DNA of 64,000 nt from Lineus longissimus (taxonomy: Eukaryota; Nemertea; Pilidiophora; Heteronemertea; Lineidae), in contig NC_088316.1 in NCBI RefSeq assembly GCF_910592395.1, positions 10,356,001 through 10,420,000 on the forward strand, read 5' to 3'. The notes below the pieces were generated by a model. It was given only the letters and a program-made list of their open reading frames with translations. It had not been told where the DNA came from and ran no database searches. Below, in pieces: positions 55,683 to 64,000 of this stretch. A program made the translations under genes and the position numbers. Positions within the stretch are counted from its first letter, which is position 1; every line of letters begins with the position of its first letter.

Positions 55683-55719
55683 AAACACAAAACATGCAAT
55701 TTCGGCCATATCTGTGTCT

Positions 55720-56390
55720 GCGTTGTGACCTCTGTGACCTCGACAAGTAGGTCAAATTAAAAACCCATATGATATATGATGTATCCTTGCTATGAGTACC
55801 TACCACAAAAGTTTTATCGAAAACAAGTCATCAGTAAGCGAGATATCACACTTTTTAGATATCCACATTCGACCCCCTGGTGGCCAAATTGAGAATCAGA
55901 TCGGACCGATATTCAGCACAAGAGGTTATCTGATATAGGGGGTTATATGTACCAAGTTTCAAGTTCATAGCTGTTGCGGTTGAGAAACGTGCCATAGTTA
56001 CACTGAAACAGCCAATTTACGCCATTTGACCTCTGTGACCTTGAAAAGTAGGTCAAATTAAAAACCCGTATGATATATGATGTATCCTTGCTATGAGTAC
56101 CTACCACAAAAATTTCATTCCAAACAAGTCATTAATAAGCGAGATATCACACTTTTTAGATATCTACATTCGGCCCCCTGGTGGCCAAATTAAGAATCAG
56201 ATCGGATCGAAATTTAGTGTCACAGGTCATCTGACCAAGGGAGTCCTGTGTACAAAGTTACAAGTTCATAGGCTTAGCGGTTAAGAAACGTGCCACTGTT
56301 TTTGAAACAGGATACGACGACGACGGACGACGACAGACGACGACGGACGACGGACACTGCGGTATTGTAAAGACTCCCCTACGGTGAGCC
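55720..56390 (+). mobile_element. HINE/pearl-like element with two tandem units
   Basis: Enters the family at tgacctctgtgacctcgaca, has ggccccctggtggcc-like blocks at about 55871 and 56172, a gacgacgacggacgacgaca microsatellite and the terminal ctcccctacggtgagcc. The 5' end is missing. It probably arose from, or recombined with, the array at 54141-55547. Confidence 0.75.
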
Positions 56391-57476
56391 AAAAAGGTCA
56401 TTGGTTGACTAAAGAAGCGCCACTGATCAATGGATTTAGTTGAATGCGATCAAACTACGTCATTTCCGATCGAGGATTGTGAATTTTACAAGTTGTAAAT
56501 GTTACAAAGTGGCTAGTCGTAACTTAGAATTGATGCAATTTTAGAGATTAAACTGAAGATTAGGGAGTTAAGATTAACCCCCATTATTGTACTGTGAGGG
56601 AAGGTTTAGGGTTAGGATTAGTGATGGGAGTCAGGGCTGTCAATTGCAGTGTGGACATACAGCCTCTATTTTTTGGCAAGCAATTTGGGCACATAATACC
56701 GTGTCGACGAGGGGGTGAAATTTAGACCCTCTTAAATGCCCTTTCCTGGCACCTGAGTGGATGAGAGACGAACTATAATGTCCATTGAAATGTCTTTCAT
56801 TTTGCTTTGTTATAATGTGAAACCCATGCAGTCTTTGAAGTGGTAAGTAGGTCCAAGCAACTACGCACATGCCGTCACACCAGAGATTTAAAAAAAAAAT
56901 TATAATAAAGAAAGTGAAGTGTGAATTCTACTTGTTGTTTTTATTTGGAACTTCATTCATAGTAATGCCAGGCCCACTACATAATAGATCTTGAAGTCAT
57001 TGGTATTTACGAACATTCAATTTCACGTGCAAGACTAGTTCCCGCCGAAGTCTACTGGGAACTACCGAAGACATCAACCAACGAAAACCGTCGTTACTAT
57101 TTAGGCGCAATATTGTCGACCAATGACGGAGGTTGTTCTGTGGAATATTCAGCAGTTTGACAGGCTGTATTACAGCATGCGCATATGGGATAAACGATGC
57201 ACTAATCATGTTCCTGCGGCGCCCGTTCATGCCGCGTTAAACGCCGTGATTCAGGTGTAATTGACAGCCCTGGGAGTAAGGGTCAGGGTCAGGGTTAGCA
57301 ATAGCATTAGGATTAAGGTCCAAAGGTGAAAATGATCGTCGTCAGAATAGGCAGTAGTTTGTATTTATAATGTATTGGGGATCGTTGTAAGAATAGCCGC
57401 AGCCTAAATTTTAACCTACCTACAATTTTATCCCCAACAGTAACACTGACAGAAATGGCATAGGGTAGTTTGATTG
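56391..57476. other. intergenic, nothing recognised
   Basis: A run of agggttagggttaggatta-like words near 56570-56620 and 57270-57310 is telomere-like by chance at most. No gene. Confidence 0.4.
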
Positions 57477-57987
57477 GGGTCATACTAATTCCCGACCTAC
57501 CCCGACTTTTCCCGACATTTCCCAACTTGCGGAAAATGCTGCCAAAATATAGTGTACTAATCATCAGAATATTTATATTTGTACTGTGTACATACATGAT
57601 ATACAGCACGTCTGTTAATTTCAAGACTTTTGAACGATGCTAAGTTGAGCAAATCAACTCCAATAATTACATCTATTTACCAACCGCAATTATTTTCCGC
57701 AGGTCGGTAATCTTTGCTAGTTGTGGTTGTCGCTTCTTTTAAACTGTACATGCATAGCGCATATGCTCATGTTCGGCCTTGCGGTCGGTAAATAGATGTA
57801 ATTATTGGAGTTGATTTGCTCAACTTAGCATCGTTCTAAAGTCTTGAAATTAACAGACGTGCTGTATATGTATGTAAACAGTACAAATATAAATATTCTG
57901 ATGATTAATACACTATATTTTGGCAACATTTTCCGCAAGTCGGTAAATGTCGGGAAAAGTCGGGGTAGGTCGGGAATTAGTATAACC
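57477..57987. mobile_element. foldback DNA transposon with long terminal inverted repeats and 9-bp target duplication
   Basis: Arms of about 205 bp (57482-57689 and 57779-57983) begin with tactaattcccgacctaccc and its complement. The element is bracketed by identical GTTTGATTG on the left (57468-57476) and right (57988-57996). A 9-bp duplication with GG/CC-type ends and long inverted repeats suits the Mutator (MULE) superfamily. The roughly 90-bp loop has no coding sequence. Confidence 0.75.
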
Positions 57988-58026
57988 GTTTGATTGCATT
58001 CATCTATTGAACAGTAAACGTGGCAC

Positions 58027-58371
58027 TTAAAGGGAACTGGAACCGCCGAGCGATTTATTCAACTTTTCGACTTTCACCGCCCGAGAAAGTCAAACTTCCA
58101 ATTTCCTATTCGAGTTCAGATTTGTTACTCCGCCCCCAGTGCCCGAGCATGCGCAGTTCAATTTGTTATTATTGAGAATCATGTGAGAATCACGCGAGTC
58201 ATGCGATCTTTCATTCATGATATTTCTTAGTAAATTCCATAGTAGTGACGTCACTCAATGATTGACAGCTATAGGCGCCATGTTTCATTCATGCCTCCTT
58301 CTGATCACCCGATACGCGGGAAATGAAAACGAGGTCATACGAACTGGCTTGGCGGTTTCAGTTCCCTTTAA
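58027..58371. mobile_element. TTAA-flanked MITE with AGGGAACTGGAACCGCC ends
   Basis: TTAAAGGGAACTGGAACCGCC at the left and GGCGGTTTCAGTTCCCTTTAA at the right. The interior is GC-richer and holds gagcatgcgcag (NRF1-like). Confidence 0.7.
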
Positions 58372-59123
58372 TTAAACTTGGGTCTGCGAGCATTTGGCTG
58401 CCCTGCTCAACTGCATCAGTCATGTCGTCAGTGCACTGATCCCATCACAGATGTCAGATGCAGAGGGACACACTGAGTTGGGTTGGTCTTCGCCTTCGGT
58501 TTTGTGGGAGGGCCAAATGTTTTCGCTGTCTACGGATAATCGGGGGAGTTGGTGTTAAGATCGAGTGGGTGAACGTATTCTTTGAATATCAAGGAATAAC
58601 GGTGTGTATAAAAATATAAAATAGTAGGTAGAATAAATGCGGGCAAACCTAAAATTCCTGTAAATTTTAACTCTCCAGCTGAAAGGCAGTGGCCACCATA
58701 CTGGGTCACGTGCACAAATACTGGGCGAAGCACTCTCTGACCTTTGCATTCCAGAACTTCAATTTATGCACGCGTTGTCAATTTCTCAGCGACTCTTTTA
58801 TCAACAGAAGTGTACGATGCATAAGAGTCACGCCAGTGTCTTTTTGGTTGCTTTAGAATAAAATATACGCATTTTCTTCTTCTTTTTCAGCCTGAAAGGT
58901 CAAAGTCGCTGTAGTGCTGTATCGCTACTCGCTAATTAATAAAAAATGACAAGTAGGAAATAAAACGGTATTTAAACTGTATTGGCATTAAAAGAAATCC
59001 TTTGATAAGTCTTATAATTTCAATGCCTTATTTATTACTTCAGATTTTAGTTTTGAAAGAACACTAAAAATATATCTTTGCACTATGTTATAAAGCAAAT
59101 GGTTATCAGGAAAATGGCCTGGT
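58372..59123. other. intergenic, upstream of POSH
   Basis: No exon recognised. It leads into the candidate POSH promoter. Confidence 0.4.
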
Positions 59124-59148
59124 CGGAAGTGAGACGGCAACATGGCTG
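59111..59148 (+). promoter_or_regulatory. candidate POSH promoter (ETS and YY1-type sites)
   Basis: CGGAAGTG at 59124-59131 matches the ETS/GABP site and CAACATGGCTG at 59138-59148 a YY1 site, with another AAAATGGCC at 59112. ETS plus YY1 close together is common at TATA-less start sites, where the YY1 site often lies just inside the transcript. It is about 1.25 kb upstream of the POSH coding exon, which opens directly after an acceptor and so needs an upstream noncoding exon. Possible donors are gag-GTTTGT near 59190 and cag-GTAATG near 59560. Confidence 0.35.
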
Positions 59149-59401
59149 AAAGCTGAAAGATGAAGATGGAAAAAAATTATCAAACCCGAGGTTTGTGACT
59201 CGATTGCACGATTTGAAATGATTGTTGGTAACTAGACATTGATATCAGCTGTAGTTCTTCTACTTCTCTCTGTGAACTCGATGTTATATTCGTTGATTTT
59301 ATTTGAATTGGTCGTCATATTTTCCTTCTAAAAAAAGTAAATTTGGAAGAAAATTGAAAGAAGACAGTGCTGCAATGCACGAGTGCAGTGCTGAGTGCAT
59401 C

Positions 59402-59417
59402 GCATGCATGCATGCAT
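59402..59417. repeat. (GCAT)4 microsatellite
   Basis: Four uninterrupted GCAT units, alternating purine-pyrimidine, in the presumed first intron or leader of POSH. Confidence 0.8.
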
Positions 59418-60388
59418 CATACCCATAGGCCTACATGTTTGTTACATATACATCATTTTACACATGTATGTCATGTTGACTTGAGCTTCACATGACATGC
59501 ACAGAGGTGTGTAGTTCACAGCCCAGTCACAGTGTACTGACTACTGTCAACGTCTTCAGGTAATGTTGGACTGGAGGTTCGATATATGTCATATATTTGT
59601 GGTTGAACAAAATCTCAGACACAGCTGACAGCAGTTCCGAAGAAAGCCTCGCCCAGAACTGATCTTTGCCGACAAGCTCAAAAAGAGTTTTTATCAGATC
59701 CCTTTTTACATGTTTTGATAGCCAAACTATTCCCGAAAAAAGATATTTCGCTGCTCAAGAACATTGTGTTGTGTCATGTTCCTGGAATATTTTGGCAATT
59801 GCGTAAAAGCCGTAATAACCCCATCGCATCATATAACAAAACATTGACTAGCAAGTCGGCTCAAGCACAAAGTATGCCCTGCTTTTCCATTATATACAGA
59901 TCACGCGTTGGCGATAGCCAATCACATCAAAGCCAGCAAATCTGGGTGCCGCTCTTTGACTGAGTAATGTATTGTATGCATAATTTAAGCATTATTGTTT
60001 TTCCGTGATGGAGGCGTGGTTATACATTACCAAATGCCTCCTTCGGACTACGAAACTGATGATCTCTCAGGCAATTCTGAAAGCTATAATCTTATTGGAA
60101 AATGCCTAAAAACTTCCAAAATTTTCTGGGAGAGGTCCACCAGACCCTCCCAACCCTGAAAGTTGCACAATATCACCCCGTCGTTGGAAGATTGTACATA
60201 ACATTGCCACTTTTTAATGGGAATCAATGTTATGATGTAAATGGCGATAAAATATCGCGCAATTTTACTTAAAAAAACCATGAATGATTTCGAAGAAGTT
60301 TGTTTGGGTGCTGACTAGTCCATGCCAGTCTTTGGCAAAACCAGGCAACACAGTCATACATACATGTAAATGAAATTTTTTTTTTCAG
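59418..60388. other. presumed POSH leader/intron 1
   Basis: No coding signal. It ends in a T-run and cag acceptor immediately before the POSH start codon. Confidence 0.4.
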
Positions 60389-60748
60389 ATGGATGAGGAT
60401 GCACTAAATGAACTGTTGGAATGTTCCGTGTGTCTTGATCGGCTAGACACAACAAGCAAAGTCCTGCCATGTCAGCACACATTCTGTAAACGATGTCTTG
60501 ACGAAATCATCAGCACGAAAAGTGAATTACGCTGTCCGGAATGTCGTGCTCTGGTGGAGATCCCGGTGGACGAATTGCCGTCCAACATTTTGCTGATGCG
60601 GCTTTTGGAGGGTATCCATCAGAAGTCCCTTGGAATAGGAGGAAGTTCCAACACGAGTCCGATGACAGTCCTGGCAGGTTTGATGGCTTCAAAGCCTATT
60701 GGTTCTCTTGGAACAAGCGGAAGCTCTTCAACAAAATCCTTTCAGAAG
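60389..60748 (+). CDS. SH3RF1: POSH coding exon 1 (start codon, RING finger)
   Basis: 120 codons from [19 protein letters not shown] through the RING to a serine/glycine-rich stretch. Phase 0 before donor GTAAGA. The acceptor tttttttttcag lies immediately before ATG. Confidence 0.93.
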
Positions 60749-63544
60749 GTAAGACATGTAAGAAGCAATGAACCCAGTATTTTTCTAGCTTGACATTTTG
60801 CCACAGTTAATCAAGTAAACAACTTATCTTACAGTTCACATCTTCTGACCAGACTTGTGAACTCCAATTTCATGTTCTTGTTTGTCACTAAAGAAAATTT
60901 GGCAGACAAAAAAGAAAAGCCTATAACTAAGTACATGTAACACTTATAAAACAGATTTGTATATTTGTAAACAGTCTGTATAATATATTTGCGCCTTTCA
61001 TTTTAAAAACTAGTTCACCACCTCTCCCACATTGAAAGACAGACTTGTTTGATGAGATATAGTTATTTAGCCAAAAAGGCTGTGGTTCAATACACCTTCG
61101 CAATAGAATTTGAATGAACTGTGCATGCCTTGTAAAGATCTCCCGCCAAATCACATTATTGGTGTGAGGTCCACCAATGGAAAACATATTTTTTATCATA
61201 TTTTCTTCAGATTGGTGGTCCGGCTCGGCAACCGTGTGCCAAAGCAGTTTATAATTATGATGGAACTGACCCTGGGTAAGTAAATTATTCATGAAGAGTT
61301 TTGTAAAATATCCTCAACCAAAACCAACACTTTGAGTTCCTTGCTGGTATACAGGCCGTTTTAAAAAATCTATATAGAAATTTTCTATATAACTTTTTCA
61401 TCGATCCCATATAGATTTTTCATCGGAATTTTTGCCTGTGTAGCCCTAAATCTACAGGCGGTGGAAACCTTATAATGGATATCCCCGCAGTTTCTCAATG
61501 CTTTATCCTTTTATTTACCGCACCTCAAATCTGCTTTGATTAATTGATATACAGTCCATTTAAATTTTGTGATAGATCCTTATGATTTACCTTTGACAAA
61601 AAGGTATCAACCTCACTGGTTGACATCCTCAGGTCTTCTGAGTAATTCCCAGTAAACAGCATTGATGGCAGCACTGCACTGGGAATCAAATTTCATGCTG
61701 GGATCCCGCCTAGGGTTCCCCGTGTGCATCCAGGGTTTCACGACCATTGTCTCTGTTTATTGAAACCGAGTTGCAACTGATGGCTATGGCTGCGCGTTAC
61801 TCCTGCTGTCTCAGCATGTTTTTGCTTAACAGTGATTGTATTCTTTAATTTCTACTTGCAGAGATCTATCATTCAAGAAAAATGATTTGATAAATCTTCA
61901 GAAGCAAGTTGATGACAATTGGTTGCATGGTGAACTGAATGGCCAGCTGGGCTTTTTCCCTGCAAGTTATGTCCAGGTATGTTTGTGAACCAACTTATAC
62001 ATATGCAAATGACAGCGATGGAGGCTATCAAGGTCGCTTAGTGGTAGTTTTCATCGGTAAGCATGTGTGACACATTGCATAATGTTACATGGTTTGTTTT
62101 TAGCAGAGGAACAGCTTGGATGATGGATCCCAACATGTGACCCACTACAGCAAAATGAGTCGCATGTCGCTTCGAGCTTGACAAGTTGAGACAGACTGGT
62201 TGTTCATTTCACTATAGTCTGCCTTTTGTGAAATCTGAGTGTATCAATTTCTTCTATCATGTCCTGGTGTCATTTTAGGCTCATCTTCTGTGCGACATGC
62301 GACCCATTTTTGCTATGGTGGGTCACACATCTTTACCATGCTTATTTGGGATCATATGAAGAAGATTTCTTCAGTGTTAACGAGTGCCTTCACCTTTCAG
62401 CATGGGGAGATAGAGCACCCATATTTCGTTTCCATCCATAAACTGATAATCACCTTGGAAAAATTTTGTATGGCCACTGCAGCAGCCTTCTTGAGTTCAG
62501 TTTCTGCTCATAAACTGACAAGATCTTGAACGATTGATCCCAGTTGTGCAATCTTTCCCTAAGAAGGACAAGAAAGAGGGAGCCAAGATTTATCGAAAAA
62601 CACAAAAATATGGTGAACAGCTTGGTTTTAACAGCATTTGTTTTCATTTCAGATTCTGACTCCACTACCTGATAACAACCCCAAGTGCAAGGCACTCTAT
62701 AATTTTCAAATTGATGACAAGAGTGAGAAAGGATGTCTGACATTTCATAAGGTATGTTGGTTTAGTAATGAGACGGATGAATCTTCACACACCAGTAAAT
62801 AGGAAGATGTTCCCTCATCCAGCGCCTTGCAGTATCCAAGGTTTAAACGGCAGCTCACGTACTGTCTAATGAAGAGTGGTGTTGTGTTTCTTTTTCTCGT
62901 CAACAAGAATCTTCCTGCCTTAACGGGGGACTATAAGCAGGAGCAGGAGGTTAAATTGGGCATCTTCAGGTGACTGATATACACAGTAAGGGCACTTGGT
63001 CATGTTGTATTCAGCATTATATATATTCCTCGCACAGGGGTAAAAGGTTTTGATGTACTGTGTGTAACATTGGGTGATATGAATAAAGACTAGCAAATGC
63101 TTTGATCTAAATCTCCATGTACATTTACACTAGGCCTTTCTGTACAAAACCGTAGTAAAAGCATTTGCTAGTCTTTATTCATATCACCCATTGTCTTGCC
63201 TACCTGGCTGCTGCCTATAGCTGACTATAGAGTCCCTTTAAGGTGGAATGGTCGGATGTGATGATCTGACATTATATAACCAGATAATGTGGTGAACATC
63301 GTGAAAATAAATCAAAAATAACGGAGGTCAGAATCCTATCTATTATTTGGGTTATAGCGATTTTATGTATTGTTGACCATGATTCAATGTAAAATACTTT
63401 GATGATAGTCATGTGGTCATGAAGACTGTTTACAATTGATATTTTCAGGATGAGGTTCTGACAGTTATTCGGAGGGTTGACGATAACTGGGCCGAGGGGA
63501 GATTGGGCGATAAGATCGGGATATTTCCGATTGCCTTTGTCGAG
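60389..63544 (+). CDS. SH3RF1: POSH / SH3RF, RING-SH3 scaffold E3 ubiquitin ligase, 5' part (five exons)
   Basis: POSH (Plenty Of SH3s; SH3RF1-3 in vertebrates) is a RING-type E3 ligase and scaffold that binds active Rac and assembles the JNK cascade. Coding exons are 60389-60748, 61211-61275, 61862-61976, 62653-62751 and 63449-63544, phase-matched with GT-AG borders, giving the first 245 residues. Residues 12-52 are a C3HC4 RING (C12, C15, C28, H30, C33, C36, C49, C52). SH3-1 spans about 129-180 ([31 protein letters not shown]) and SH3-2 about 191-245 ([26 protein letters not shown]). POSH usually has two more SH3 domains; they should lie downstream of the window. ATG follows the acceptor directly. 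Which vertebrate SH3RF is closest cannot be told from this part. Confidence 0.93.
60749..61861. other. POSH introns after exons 1 and 2
   Basis: No further exon or repeat recognised around exon 2 (61211-61275). Confidence 0.4.
61211..61275 (+). CDS. SH3RF1: POSH coding exon 2
   Basis: 65 bp encoding [21 protein letters not shown] and two bases of G; the start of SH3-1. Acceptor ttcttcag, donor GTAAGT. Confidence 0.92.
61862..61976 (+). CDS. SH3RF1: POSH coding exon 3
   Basis: 115 bp completing SH3-1 ([35 protein letters not shown]). Acceptor acttgcag, donor GTATGT, phase 0 at the end. Confidence 0.92.
62133..62329. mobile_element. MITE family A, copy 3, in a POSH intron
   Basis: Ends acatgtgacccactacagca and tgctatggtgggtcacacat; interior gttcatttcactatagtctg, gccttttgtgaaat, tttaggctcatcttctg. 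Short frames starting inside it (from 62239) are transposon sequence, not exons. Confidence 0.8.
62653..62751 (+). CDS. SH3RF1: POSH coding exon 4
   Basis: 33 codons, [18 protein letters not shown] to CLTFHK, first half of SH3-2. Acceptor atttcag, donor GTATGT. Confidence 0.92.
62920..63241. mobile_element. TTAA-flanked MITE (family B, copy 2) carrying a nested hairpin
   Basis: TTAACGGGGGACTATAAGCA at the left, gctgctgcctatagctgact and agtccctttaa at the right, TTAA on both sides. It matches the outer halves of 47398-48677 and is uninterrupted at the pogo-like insertion point of that copy. It carries its own nested palindrome at 63071-63190. Confidence 0.75.
63071..63190. mobile_element. nested palindromic element inside MITE family B copy 2
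   Basis: tgggtgatatgaataaagac and tagcaaatgctttga are repeated inverted at 63158-63190, giving arms of about 33 bp around a loop of about 50 bp. Family-B copy 1 lacks it: gtgtaactttatcttgcctg there corresponds to gtgtaacatt ... attgtcttgcct here. Confidence 0.7.
63449..63544 (+). CDS. SH3RF1: POSH coding exon 5
   Basis: 32 codons, [17 protein letters not shown] to GIFPIAFVE, second half of SH3-2. Acceptor attttcag, donor GTTAGT, phase 0. The gene continues beyond the window. Confidence 0.92.
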
Positions 63545-64000
63545 GTTAGTATTTTAGCTATTACAATATGACTTTCGAGTAACTGCACTTTGAGTCTCTT
63601 GATCTGGCAGCGCTTTGAAGTTTAGCCTTGAAAATATACCTGATACGATGGCCCAACCAAGTAACTATAATTTCTTCTTAATTTTCGCTTACCGATAGTT
63701 CATATCATCTGCTTTACTTCCTGACCAATAGAGATGTGTAGCGGTATTTTTTCTACACCTCTTCAGACACACAACTTGTACTTTGATGCTGGCTGTGGGC
63801 ATTGTTCAGTTCTCAGTGGCCTCGGTTACTGGCTTTCAACGTTTTCAATGATAATTGTTTGAAACCTCATCTGGATGCAGGGGTCTTGATTAAACCGAGG
63901 GCGGCTTGGGTATCTGAAAGATACGGAAGTATAAAAACAAAGTCGTCCACTATTTTTTCCCACCAGACCATAAGCTTGAGGAGCAATGCAACAGTCTGTG
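63545..64000. other. POSH intron after exon 5
   Basis: No further exon recognised before the window ends. Confidence 0.4.

Noticed and set aside
56570-57310. agggttaggg-like words suggesting interstitial telomeric repeats
   Set aside because: Only a few degenerate units are present and they are not arranged as a tandem TTAGGG array.
62239-62529. Frames in a POSH intron that might be an extra exon
   Set aside because: They start inside MITE family A copy 3; POSH exons 3 and 4 join in phase without them.
1-64000. CRISPR arrays, prophage, operons, ribosome binding sites
   Set aside because: The genes are spliced animal genes; the tandem arrays have no spacers and no prokaryotic signals are present.

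Overview
This window is nuclear DNA from an animal. Genes are split into small exons with GT-AG junctions, introns are kilobases long, and non-autonomous transposons and minisatellites are dense. The repeat repertoire suggests a marine invertebrate, perhaps a lophotrochozoan such as a mollusc or brachiopod: pearl/HINE-like elements with an ACGG-type microsatellite, many TTAA- and TA-flanked MITEs, and frequent acatgta words. The phylum is an inference.

Three protein-coding genes are recognisable. (1) The last coding exon of COQ2 (+, 2312-2476), encoding a mitochondrial ubiquinone-pathway prenyltransferase; the rest lies upstream of the window. (2) A complete FHIP1/FAM160A gene (-, 52653 down to 16036) with ten phase-matched coding exons (1106 codons plus stop). 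It encodes the FHIP subunit of the FTS-Hook-FHIP dynein-adaptor complex. Two further in-frame microexons (48 and 42 bp) lie in its largest intron. (3) The 5' part of POSH/SH3RF (+, 60389 to beyond the end), with a RING finger and the first two SH3 domains on five exons. COQ2 and FHIP1 are tail to tail; FHIP1 and POSH are head to head. From general knowledge, the human COQ2, FHIP1A and SH3RF1 genes are all on chromosome 4q, which fits an old linkage group.

Layout: 1-2.3 kb is a COQ2 intron with a 69-bp minisatellite and a MITE. 2.3-3.2 kb holds the COQ2 end. 3.2-6.7 kb has two large tandem arrays (33 bp and 58 bp). 7-16 kb is intergenic, with nested transposon remnants including a LINE tail cut by a piggyBac-type MITE. 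16-52.7 kb is FHIP1, its introns filled with foldback elements, pogo-like and piggyBac-like MITEs, HINE-like elements and an 18-bp alternating purine-pyrimidine array. 52.7-60.4 kb is the divergent intergenic region, with two HINE-like arrays, a foldback element with 9-bp target duplications, and a candidate ETS/YY1 promoter for POSH. 60.4-64 kb is POSH.

No CRISPR, rRNA, bacterial operon or intact tRNA gene is seen. The most interesting signals are the FHIP1 microexons, the HINE-like units that repeat CTCF-like and nuclear-receptor DR3-like motifs, two copies of one MITE that each carry a different nested insertion, several very long palindromes, and the Z-DNA-prone array.
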